From: Ophryocystis elektroscirrha | Taxonomy: Eukaryota > Apicomplexa > Conoidasida > Neogregarinorida > Ophryocystidae | Reading direction: 5' to 3' | NCBI GenBank assembly: GCA_030141585.1 | Contig: JAQIFP010000019.1 | Coordinates: forward strand, 254,982-293,915 | Length of the DNA stretch: 38,934 nt | Part shown: one piece after another, positions 12,909 to 21,570 of the stretch | How positions within the stretch are numbered: the stretch's first letter is position 1 | How the letters are laid out: the number at the start of each line of letters is the position of its first letter | Notes under the pieces: generated by a model | The model's input: only the letters and a program-made list of their open reading frames with translations | What the model was told of the DNA's origin: nothing | Database searches by the model: none | Position numbers and translations under genes: made by a program

Positions 12909-14538
12909 TATATTATATAAATATATAAAAATGTATATATATATATATATATATATATACTATAATGATATTATATAAACATATAAAAATGTATGTATAT
13001 ATATATATATATATATTAAATCTACATATATATATAATATATATATATGTATAATTCAATAATATAAGTAGTATATATTACACTATAAATAATGTTATAG
13101 TCATTATATATAAATATAAACGACATTAGGCATCCACTACCCATTGCTTTGAAACTTTGTTTCTACTTCCGGAAGCCACACAAAACTTGTTTATAGAAAG
13201 CTTATTATGGGCTATTAAGCATGAGCAGCCAACAGTTGCAGAGAATGGTCTCAAAATAATGCACATATTACTCAAAAATATAACTCTAAACTTTCAAGTA
13301 AGCTTTGAATAAAAATGAGCTAAGCTATATACTCAAAGTTACTCAAATAGAAACTCTATTTGTCTGAATAAAACATAAAGTTCGATACATCCTTGTTATC
13401 TGAAGCTATTAATTAATTCTTAAGCAATACTCTTTTCAGTTTTTAGTACCCTTTTTCTATGCCATGTATTGGAAAATAACCCAAACTATTTTGATCGTTA
13501 TGACCGACACATTTCATAAATCAGGTACTTACTTAAACGTAAATTGACATAAATGATATCTCGCTTAAAATATATTTCTATTTTTTACAACTATTTTAAA
13601 TAAAATATCCTTGATGTAGGAACATTTATATAACTTTTCATAAATTAGAATAGACAATTCTCTATATATATANNNNNNNNNNNNNNNNNATTTTAATTGC
13701 TATTATTGCTATTACTAATATTATTATTGTTATTATATATTATTATTATTTTATATTATTATTATTATTAATATATATATATATAATATTACAGAAATAG
13801 AATACTTTAAAATAACATATGCAGGTTTCAATTTGAACTTTATATATGTGTGGGATTTAGTTATATAAGTTTATATAAATATTTTTTAATTAGATTTTTT
13901 ATAAAATTATATAGTATAAAATTTTTACATAGAATAATCCATATATATATACAATTAATCAATATATATATAAATTATCAGAAATATGTGTGTATTAAAC
14001 ATTTTTTTTTTTTTTACTTACTCGAAAAAATATAGAAAAAGTTTTACTTATAATGAACACATATAGGCTCCCAGTATCAAGCTCTAATTTTGATGCAATT
14101 AATCCAAATCGTAAATTTGGATAAATTAAACACAATGAATGCAGATGCAATAACTAAAGAAAAAGTCATGTAAGCTTTTTTTTTTCCCAAACATTTTTAA
14201 GGTTATTTCTAAAAGATCTCTTGACTAAATTTTTCCCTAATTTGAATGAAAAAAAAATTGACACTTTTGTTATCAATCTATTTAATTACAGTGGAAACCC
14301 TAAGAACTTCGCTCAACATTTGAAAAACTTTATTATTGAATCTAAGGAATTTTCTGGTTCGAGTGATCTTTTCGAAAATGAGAGGCAAGATGCACTAAAA
14401 GAAGCAGAAAAATTAAAAATAGCAGCACATTCAATGGTATATGATACAAATTTTTATTTAATTCAATGTTATTAGATTCCAGGAATGATCCCTCAATATA
14501 CAGCTGCAGAATTGGCGAAACCAGAAGATTTTGAATAA
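4838..14538 (+). CDS. XPO1: Exportin-1 (CRM1), nuclear export receptor
   Basis: Karyopherin-beta that carries leucine-rich-NES cargo and ribosomal subunits out of the nucleus with RanGTP (family knowledge). Twenty-two exons fit in phase: 4838-4945, 5018-5210, 5252-5334, 5918-6309, 6343-6492, 7174-7312, 7350-7424, 7697-7943, 8421-8597, 8968-9077, 9112-9240, 9326-9395, 10593-10718, 10753-10930, 11915-12208, 12510-12594, 12626-12733, 13130-13297, 13440-13524, 14067-14169, 14202-14436, 14476-14538; about 1105 aa (human 1071). Diagnostic blocks: [93 protein letters not shown], and the end SMIPGMIP. Cys548 (TGT at 9045-9047) matches human Cys528. Against human, the stretch before CLDYWNH looks shortened. 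Nine introns are 31-85 nt; most others are 142-1197 nt of AT repeat. An N gap sits in intron 19. Exon 3 and the exon 7 acceptor are the least certain joins. Confidence 0.95.
5605..5762. repeat. TA and ATT microsatellite in XPO1 intron 3
   Basis: (TA)n followed by ATTATTATAT mixtures, closing with another (TA)n. It sits in the 583-nt intron between XPO1 exons 3 and 4. The Tyr/Ile open frame across it is an artefact of the repeat. Confidence 0.8.
6696..7088. repeat. 79-bp minisatellite, five copies, in XPO1 intron 5
   Basis: The phrase CTAAATTCTCG recurs at 6696, 6775, 6854, 6945 and 7024. Spacing is 79, 79, 91 and 79 bases; the 91-base interval has a longer TA run. Each unit contains the palindromes TATATACGTATATA and ATATCTAGATAT plus the shared phrase ATGTATCAGGTATATG (the last copy reads CAGC). 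Copies are nearly identical, so amplification is recent or homogenised. Confidence 0.9.
7960..8105. repeat. TA microsatellite in XPO1 intron 8
   Basis: Two long (TA)n stretches separated by a short unique spacer, inside the 477-nt intron between XPO1 exons 8 and 9. The rest of that intron, to 8420, is AT-rich unique sequence without a recognisable feature. Confidence 0.75.
8630..8950. repeat. ATT/ATAT compound microsatellite in XPO1 intron 9
   Basis: (ATT)n blocks punctuated by ATATATT at irregular intervals fill nearly all of the 370-nt intron. Its pattern is the same as the tract at 38237-38640, on the opposite strand sense. Confidence 0.85.
9400..9960. repeat. TA run and degenerate TAATTATTAA repeat in XPO1 intron 12
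   Basis: After a (TA)n block, TAATAATTAATTATTA-like units run for about 500 bp. Larger phrases such as ATAATTTGTTATTTATAATAGTAATTATCAA recur several times at roughly 115-125 bp spacing, so there is a higher-order repeat. The remainder of this 1197-nt intron, to 10592, holds another TATATTTTATA tract at about 10195-10330 and no gene. Confidence 0.75.
11520..11875. repeat. TATTATATGTA repeat in XPO1 intron 14
   Basis: Units of about 10 and 15 bases (ATTATATGTA, TATTATAATTATTATATGTA) repeat degenerately through the 3' third of a 984-nt intron. Tyr/Asn/Thr-rich open frames on both strands arise only from the repeat. The unique part of the intron before it (10931-11520) shows nothing recognisable. 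Confidence 0.75.
12780..13060. repeat. TA microsatellite in XPO1 intron 17
   Basis: Three (TA)n blocks separated by an ATAAAAATGTATATA phrase that appears twice (about 12925 and 12985), suggesting a local duplication of roughly 60 bp. It fills most of the 396-nt intron. Confidence 0.7.
13673..13689. other. Assembly gap (17 N)
   Basis: A run of 17 N in XPO1 intron 19, flanked by TA and ATT simple repeat. The true gap size is unknown. It does not touch an exon in the model given here. Confidence 0.98.
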
Positions 14539-14598
14539 TTTTTTTTTTTTTTTTTTATTATTCGAGTTATAAAAAAAAAATTATCATTGATAATTAAA

Positions 14599-16353
14599 AT
14601 GGAAGTTCCATATAACATAGTTGCCTTAAAGCAGGTTATATATGAAAAAACAGTAAACCTAGGTATAGAAACTTATTGCATTCTGTCATTTACAAGTGTA
14701 TTTCTATGCGTACTAATAACTTTTAAATACTGAGCAATTTTCTTGCAAATTCTTATTTGGATGTACATGGTTTTAACGCAACCCATTCATGTTGATTACT
14801 ATTCTATATATATTATTGACATCTAAAATGGCTTTATAAAAATTTTTATACGCTTCTAGAAACGCTTTTCAATACGCTTCTAAAAACGCTTTTCAATACG
14901 CTTCTAAAAACGCTCTTCAATACGCTTCTAAAAACGCTCTTCAATACGCTTCTAAAAACGCTCTTCAATACGCTTCTGAATACGCAGCTGAATACGCTTC
15001 TAAAAACGTTTTGAATACGTTTTCATCACGCTTCAGAATACGCTTCTAGAAACGCTTCTTGATGCGGTTCTAAAAACGGTTTCAAATGAGTCTCTTTGTA
15101 TGCATTCAGACAAAAGTTTTATAATAAATTATAAGCGGAATATAAATGAAACAGAGTTAAAATGAATTTGATGTTATAGAGAAATTACAACACTATACCT
15201 GGCTGGGAATCAGAGATTACTACACCATCAGATGTATATCGTGGAAACTTTTATTAGTATAAGATAAGTTATGATTTATTTATCAGGGTATTTTCCCGTC
15301 AAAAAAAGATCAAAGAGAAGAGTGTAACTTTTTTTTTTTTTTTTAATGGTCGTCATAGATATAATAAAAAGAATTGACGAATATTTTTCTTTAAAAGATG
15401 TAGGAAATTATTTTTTATAATGAAATAGGGATTATTAAATAAAAATAAAAATAGCCCTGAGATTCGAAGCATATCAAAGCAATTAGCCAAAGATATACCT
15501 CGAACAAAAACAATTATTATTCCCGATAATTTGAGTAGTGAAACATGTGAAAAAGTTTTATGGGATGTTTCGCTAATGTGGTCGTTAAGGAATCCTGCAT
15601 GTGGCTATTTCCAAGTATTTTTTTTTTTTTTTTAAATCTCTTCAAGGGATTATCTGATATATTATGCCCTATATACATGGTGTTCTCAGCTGATGATTTG
15701 ATTGGTAAAAAAAAAAAAAAAAACTTTATATTTCTATAGAAAAAGTAACCGCTTAACTAAAAGTTCTTTTTTACTTAGAGCCAAGATCAACGCGAAATAG
15801 AGGCTAGCTGTTACTTTGCCCTCACAAAAATTCTTTCCGTAGTACAAGTAAAAAAAAAAAAAAAAAAAACCTTACAGGACTTTTTTATACTTGGGCAGCC
15901 AGGGTTACAAAACTCTGTAAACTATGTCATCAAGTTATTAAGACGTGTCAACCGTATGATTTTTTTTCTTTATTGTTTATAGCAAATCTTCTTAAACACA
16001 TTGAAGACAGTTCCCATAGTTTACTACACTTAATTTTTCGGTGGGTTGTCTGCTTTTATGTACGGGATCTACAAAAACACCATGTTTTACGATTATGGGA
16101 CGCCTATGTTGCTCAAGGCACTTATGGCTTTAAAATATTTCATATGTATTTTACGGCAGGTAAAAAAAAAAAAAAAAAAAAAAACCTTTTAGCAACCTTA
16201 TTGCATTTTAGTTCAAAAATAATGGATGTAGAAAGTGAAAATGTAATAGAAAAAGTTAATATACATTGATTTTAGTTACCCCTATGGTTTCATGCAAGTC
16301 CTTTACAGTCTTGGTCAAATAATGACATAGACGAAGTTTTGGCTAGAGCGTAA
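14599..16353 (+). CDS. TBC-domain Rab GTPase-activating protein, TBC1D22-like
   Basis: TBC proteins speed GTP hydrolysis by Rab GTPases in vesicle traffic. Twelve exons fit in phase: 14599-14662, 15180-15256, 15287-15323, 15359-15399, 15429-15614, 15647-15704, 15740-15744, 15779-15847, 15878-15953, 15983-16159, 16193-16254, 16276-16353; about 309 aa. The protein is almost only the TBC domain. Start of domain: LQHYTWLGIRD with SWKLLLG. Arginine finger: LAKDIPRT, an IxxDxxR-type motif, Arg98. Glutamine finger: GYFQ, YxQ-type, Gln135. Then HVLRLWDAYVA and the closing LPLWFHASPLQSWSNNDIDEVLARA. Order and wording follow the TBC1D22 family best, but with no long N-terminal region. Both catalytic fingers are kept, so it should be active. 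Introns 2-11 are only 21-35 nt and several begin GT followed by a run of A. Exon 7 is 5 nt. The stop at 16351 could be bypassed by a further intron. Confidence 0.87.
14848..15075. repeat. 24-bp minisatellite, unusually GC-rich, in TBC gene intron 1
   Basis: The unit AATACGCTTCTAAAAACGCT(C/T)TTC begins at 14871, 14895, 14919, 14943, 14967 and 14991, exactly 24 bases apart, with decayed copies on both sides carrying the word ACGCTTCT. GC content is well above the surrounding intron. The period is a multiple of three and the frame reading YASKNALQ stays open through the array, but no ATG or clear splice sites frame it, so I annotate it as a repeat rather than an exon. Confidence 0.88.
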
Positions 16354-16762
16354 AAAAAATCATCCAAAAAAAAAAAAAATCAGATATTTTTTGCAACAGT
16401 CATTTGAAGAATCTAGCGCTCATCTTTTGTAGTTTAATGTTTCATTTTTTCCTTTTGATTTTTTCCTATAAATAAGATAAAAAGTTAAAAGATCTTTGTT
16501 CTTTTGAACCCCACCGATAATTTTTAGAAATAATATTATTGATCTTATTATAATATTCAACATCTATTTAGGTGCAAAGCTGGTTTACACTGCAATCATG
16601 TTTACTTGCATGAACATTAATGGTAAATTTCTGTAATTTCTTTTTTTTTTTTTTTTATTTATTCTTTTGTGAATATGAATAAATAAACATTGACTTGTAT
16701 TGTTTTTTTTTATTCTCTTTATATATTTGTATACATAAGAAACTAAAAAAAAAAAAAAAAAG
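16354..16762. other. Spacer between TBC gene and Ser/Asn-rich gene
   Basis: 409 bp with several T and A homopolymers. It contains one curious block at 16573-16622 with raised GC. The block is preceded by a good acceptor (ATCTATTTAG) and followed by a donor (GTAAAT). From the ATG at 16598 it would splice in phase to 16740 and extend the next protein N-terminally (MFTCMNINE, then ACT, a Lys run and the ATG at 16763). This is possible but unproven. Nothing else was recognised. Confidence 0.45.
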
Positions 16763-18511
16763 ATGGCTTCTATTCCAGTTAATAATAGTTTTTTCAATCA
16801 AACTTTAAAGTTTAATAAAAAAGTTTCAAACCTAGAAGATTTATCTAAACTATCCTCTTTAATTGACGATTTGCCCTCTAATTTTAATTGCATGAATTTA
16901 ACATACGCTAAAAAGTTTTCTGTTTCTTATAATAAACAGAATTTGAAGCGATCAATAAATTGTGAGTGTTCTCGCTCGAATTCGTATATCTCGAAATTCG
17001 ACTCGAGAAATTTGAAGCCATTTCACTCGAAAGGTATCTGAATATTATAATTTTATAAAATTTCATAATTATTATTTTAGAGATGTCAAATTTTGATATG
17101 AAGACTAACAAAACCATTACAAAATCAATATTTCATAGAAATACGAAATACATAATGGAATTGCCTGAAGAGAATTGTCATAAAAGTAAGAGTGATGATA
17201 CGAGCGAACACTCTTCTAATCCTTCCTCTAGTTCCCATAGTGAATATAATGAACCTACAAGTTTTTCTAAAATTAAACCTAAATTGGAATTCCCTAATAA
17301 ATACGAGAATATTTCTTCTCATATAAACAGCAGTAATACACCAATTCGTGCTAACTTTCCATGCCCCGCAAAATTGCCTTCTTTCCAAACCTCAGAAAGT
17401 AAATTAAATTATAAAGATCACATGGAAAACCCTATTGAATATTCTCACGCTGCTTCTTCTTCAGGAATCATTAAAAAAAAAAATGTATTTTTTAAGAAAG
17501 ACCATAAATTAGATAATATTTCCGAATCTTCTGATATAAGCGGATCTTCAATAATAAAAAAAAAAGATAAAAGATTCAATCTGCACACGACGGGAGCTTC
17601 AAACACAAATGACGTAAAAAAAAAAAGTGAAAATTATAAATTAAAAAATTATCCTATGAAGCGTAAATTACATATGAGATTGGGAGCATCTTCTCATAGG
17701 TCACCAATAAATCGTGAAAATTGTTTTGAACTAGAAGAAAACGATTATAATAATAATTTAAGAAAACAATTACCAAATCACCGAGTATTTTTATCCCAGT
17801 CTCCCATTGGTGCCCTTAGACAATCATATTTAAAGATTTTTGGGAAAAACGCGAAACATTTTTCTCATGAGTCTAGTAACTATAAACATTTTCGTTCGAG
17901 CTCTCAAAATATTTTATATATGAACAATGAACCTTCACCCTCAATGGCCTCAAATCAATCAATGGTATCTAATTTTCACAATGCATTGACTCGACGTAAA
18001 ATGTCTTATTCTTCAACCTCTTCATCTTCTCTTTCACCTAAACAATTTTCCCGAAAACCCTCTAATCGTAATAATAGAAACAAGGCTCTTTTTCCTCAAC
18101 AAATAAAGTTCAAAAAGCTTCCAGATGAAACTCCCGAAAGGAAAAAGAATAAACGGAAAACAATTAAAAGACGATCTATTGTTGAGCCTTCTTTTATTTG
18201 TAGCGAATTGCCGGAAGATGTTGATAGTGTTCAGGATGCCAGTAAAGTGCGTTTTCCTCTATTTTGGAGACTTGAAGGTGAATTTGAGGAGAAACCTAAG
18301 ATAATAAGAAGTTTATCTTCATGTGATTGGACTGTGATTAGTGGAGATAGTGCTTTAGATAAATTAAATCCTTATATTACTCAAGATGAATGGAATCAGT
18401 TATATATTGAACCTTATAAAGCCACTTTATTAGATACTTCGAGCAAATGCTCAAGCTCGATTGATGCCGAATTTAATTTAAAAACTCCTTCTGGTCAAAC
18501 AAAACAAGAAG

Positions 18512-18555
<44 letters not shown>

Positions 18556-20697
18556 AATAATAATAATAATAATATTAATAATAGTAACAATATTAATAAT
18601 ACGACGTTTAATTATACTAATATTACCAATAGTAATAAAGATTACGAATCTGTATCTAAAAGCGTGAATTTTTATGATGAGAAATATACAAAACTTAACA
18701 AAAATGCTGAATCTCCTTTATTTATGGATTCTTCTCCTTTAACTAAACAATCTTCAATATCTGAATTGGATTTAACTGAAGATATACATTTAACTAGTGG
18801 AACTGATTTATCTTCCTTTACAGATTCAATGGAATCAATTAACAGTAGTACCAGTAAAGAATCAAATATAAGTTTATCGCAAAAATCTGAAGCAAAAATG
18901 AATCCTTGTTTATTTCACAACTTTATTTGCCGTTGTCGTGTTGACAAAGAGCTTGAAATTTGTACTGCTGATGCTTTAGAAAACCCTGTATATGATACCA
19001 ATATAGCTGATAAAATAAACCCTAATAATTCTGGAGAAAGATTTGCTATCGAAAAACCTGAAGCTCTTATGCCCTTTTCAAACAATGATATGAAATATGA
19101 ATCCTGTCTCACAGAGCAAATTACTTTTAACTCTGCATTACAGTCAGGGTCTAATTCGAACCCATTAAATTTCCAGTACTATATTTCCGGGATTTCCGGC
19201 AACAATAGTAACAAATCTTTTTCGGAATCATTTGAGCACCTTTTATTAGATAATAATGATTTTTCTCAAGCACGACGCTTGCCATCATGTAAGTCCAATA
19301 TAAACCCAGAACTTTGTAAAAACGAGGTATCCAAATTAAATTCTTACTCATCAGAGTCAGACTTTTTTGATAATTATTTTGAAGATTTGCTGCCAAATAA
19401 TAAATCTAGTACAAAGCAATTCAATCGAAATTCGAGATTTGATTCTTCTTTAGATAATAATAGGAATAATGAGTTTAAACGTGAGACTTATTTAGACGAT
19501 TTATCCACCCCTAAACCGTTGAGCCCTGTAGACTGTAAATCTCTCATTGAATTGGAGTATATACCCAGACGCATTCCTACACCTACTTGGTCTAATACCA
19601 AACCCATAAATAGTAATAATACAAAAACCAACTATATAGGTTCAACTTCCAATAATACTATATCTTATCCATCAACTCAAAACCTATCAGACATCTCTGT
19701 TAATAAGCTTCGTGCTAATCGAAGTAATAAAACATCTTTTACACTGAGTAAAACTTTTGCAAAAAATTCTTACCCAGATAAAGAAAATTCTAATAATAAC
19801 CATTCACAGTCTTTAAATGATTCCTTCACTAAATTAAAGAATTTTGAAAAAAAAGATTTAGAAAATAAATCTTCATTAAACCAAAATTTATCTAATTACG
19901 AAATTTTGAAATATTTTCCAAATAATGTTTATAGCTTGCACCCGATTACATATAGATTTCAAAATAAATCCAAAAAAGAGGTAAAAACGTCATATTTAAT
20001 TTCTCGTGAATTGGCAAAACACGTTGCAATTAGGAAACAAAATAAACTAGGTTCTATTAAAAAATTATTAAATGATACTAATGAAAAATCAAATATTTTA
20101 AAAAATAATAAAACGAATGACTCGGCAACAGATGATACAAAAAAAGAATCTTCAGAATTATACAACTATTTATATAATCAAGCAATTAAAAAAAGTATAT
20201 ATGACGATTCTATACTTATGCAAGCTGCTAATGGCGTGGACTCGTGTAATTACGATTCCGAAATATGGACGTACGATAAACCTCAGCTAATACGTAAATC
20301 TACTGATCGTTATTTAGAAGAAAATAATAATTTAGAATTAGTAGCAACTTCTCTGATTGGTTTCAGTACTTATCGAAAATTAATTCGCGGTTTAAAGATA
20401 GATTGTCTTTTAATAATTAATTCCAATGATGTAATGACACCTGCTTCCGACGCAGTGCTTTATATAAACCCCTTTAAAGCTATAATGTCCTTAGAAGTTG
20501 ACGACACGGTATTAGCATTTTCTTTAATCTCCTTTTTTGAGCTTAATAGAGACAAGGAAACTATCAAAAAGATTATTGAAATATTTAAACAACAGCATGA
20601 CATGATAAGAACGCAATCCAATCAGGATGCCCATTCTTTAACTTCAACTCATTCGTCAGTAAGTGCTTACAAAATGTTATTACTCTCATTTAAATAA
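16763..20697 (+). CDS. Large Ser/Asn-rich protein of unknown function
   Basis: Two exons, 16763-17033 and 17081-20697, separated by a 47-nt GT-AG intron that keeps phase (Gly codon split, read as Glu), giving 1295 aa. Start is the ATG after an A-run; an upstream exon is possible. Composition is strongly Ser, Asn, Lys, typical of disordered proteins in AT-rich protists. A poly-Asn tract encoded by AAT repeats lies near residues 570-600. Two parts look folded: about 479-535, with FPLFWRLEGEFEEKP and ITQDEWNQLY, and the last 120 residues, with LVATSLIGFSTYRKLI, a hydrophobic strand LKIDCLLII, and YINPFKAIMSLEVDDTV. I recognise neither as a named domain. Many Ser/Thr with basic neighbours suggest phosphorylation. 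No membrane segment or signal peptide is visible. Its single short intron contrasts with the intron-rich neighbours. Confidence 0.85.
18515..18605. repeat. In-frame AAT repeat encoding poly-Asn
   Basis: Near-perfect (AAT)n with a few ACT and ATT changes, read as Asn with occasional Thr and Ile. Such runs are common in proteins of AT-rich protists and vary in length between strains. The frame is open on both sides, so the tract is coding. Confidence 0.9.
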
Positions 20698-20994
20698 AAC
20701 CGATATATGAGTTTATAAATAATTACAAAATAATATAAATAAAATATAGGACTTGGATATATATGTGTTAATAGTTGATGTGTTAATATGTATATATATA
20801 CTATATATATCTTAGTTCACATTACGCATACATTAATAGAATAATTTGCCATACGTATGTATATTATAAGACTTGCGTCAATATTGTAAAAGTCTATGTT
20901 TAATTGTTTATGTAAGTATATATATTATAATATGTAAAAAATATATATTCCTTATAATGAGAAGAAATAATAATATATGCCTAATTGTTTGCAG
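20698..20994. other. AT-rich spacer, no clear gene
   Basis: About 300 bp of unique AT-rich sequence with short TATATA runs and a GTAAGT donor-like word near 20911. A short first exon of the following gene may lie here, because that gene's first recognisable exon starts at an acceptor rather than at an ATG. Confidence 0.4.
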
Positions 20995-21345
20995 AATTTC
21001 TTGAATCACGACATAAAGTTATTCGATATAAAGAAACGACATTTTGTGATTATAAATACATTGACGCATATATTGCTGCTAATATCGCTGCCCTCACATT
21101 GTTTAATAGGGAAACTTTTTGATTTTATTTTATATATACAGTCATACCATGGATTTACTATGGCGACAATTGTTCATCCTAGTTTTTTCCATAAATTGAA
21201 TCCCGCAGCTTTCCGTTCGCTGTCAATAGTACAAGCGGTAGCTTACGCATCGCATAATATCGATAAAAGAAAAGAATTTAGTACATCCAGAATAAGAAAA
21301 TTACAGAAAAAAATTAAAAGCTTATTGGCAAAAATTCAGCTTTAA
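20995..21345 (+). CDS. Small basic protein, gene structure unresolved
   Basis: Coding is likely but the model is not settled. After the acceptor TTTGCAG, frame two reads FLESRHKVIRYKETTFCDYK and goes on through IDAYIAANIAALT to a possible donor at 21101. Later a different frame is open for 61 codons from an ATG at 21160 (MATIVHPSFFHKLNPAAF, then IVQAVAYASHNIDKRKEF, ending KKIKSLLAKIQL). These can be joined in phase by an 82-nt intron (21101-21182). An alternative chain of 26-41-nt introns gives MDLLWRQFFPFAVN before the same end. A third reading is a single frame from 20977. The C-terminal half is basic and probably helical. I recognise no family. The GC content of 21200-21270 argues that it is exon rather than intron. 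Confidence 0.4.
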   Translation, partial: NFLNHDIKLFDIKKRHFVIINTLTHILLLISLPSHCLIGKLFDFILYIQSYHGFTMATIVHPSFFHKLNPAAFRSLSIVQAVAYASHNIDKRKEFSTSRIRKLQKKIKSLLAKIQL

Positions 21346-21570
21346 AATGGTTTACATTAATACATAAATATTTTTTTCTTCGTTTTTACCTGGTTAAACA
21401 GCAAAAACTCAAAACTTGCTCAAGATTATAAGAAATGTATTCTGATTAAATTATTCAAGTACTAATTTTGCTAATATAAATAATTTTTTTGATGAGGAGG
21501 AGTTTTGTAACTATTTGATTAAAAGGGTATATACTTCTTTTTAGTGGAGAATAATATTTCATTCGAAAAC

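Noticed and set aside
4838..14538. XPO1 as a frameshifted pseudogene
   Set aside because: Every frame change coincides with GT-AG ends, phase is preserved through 22 exons and conserved blocks run to the natural C-terminus.
17125..17388. Minus-strand open frames inside the Ser/Asn-rich gene (also near 18915, 19151 and 19959)
   Set aside because: Shadows of the long coding frame on the plus strand.
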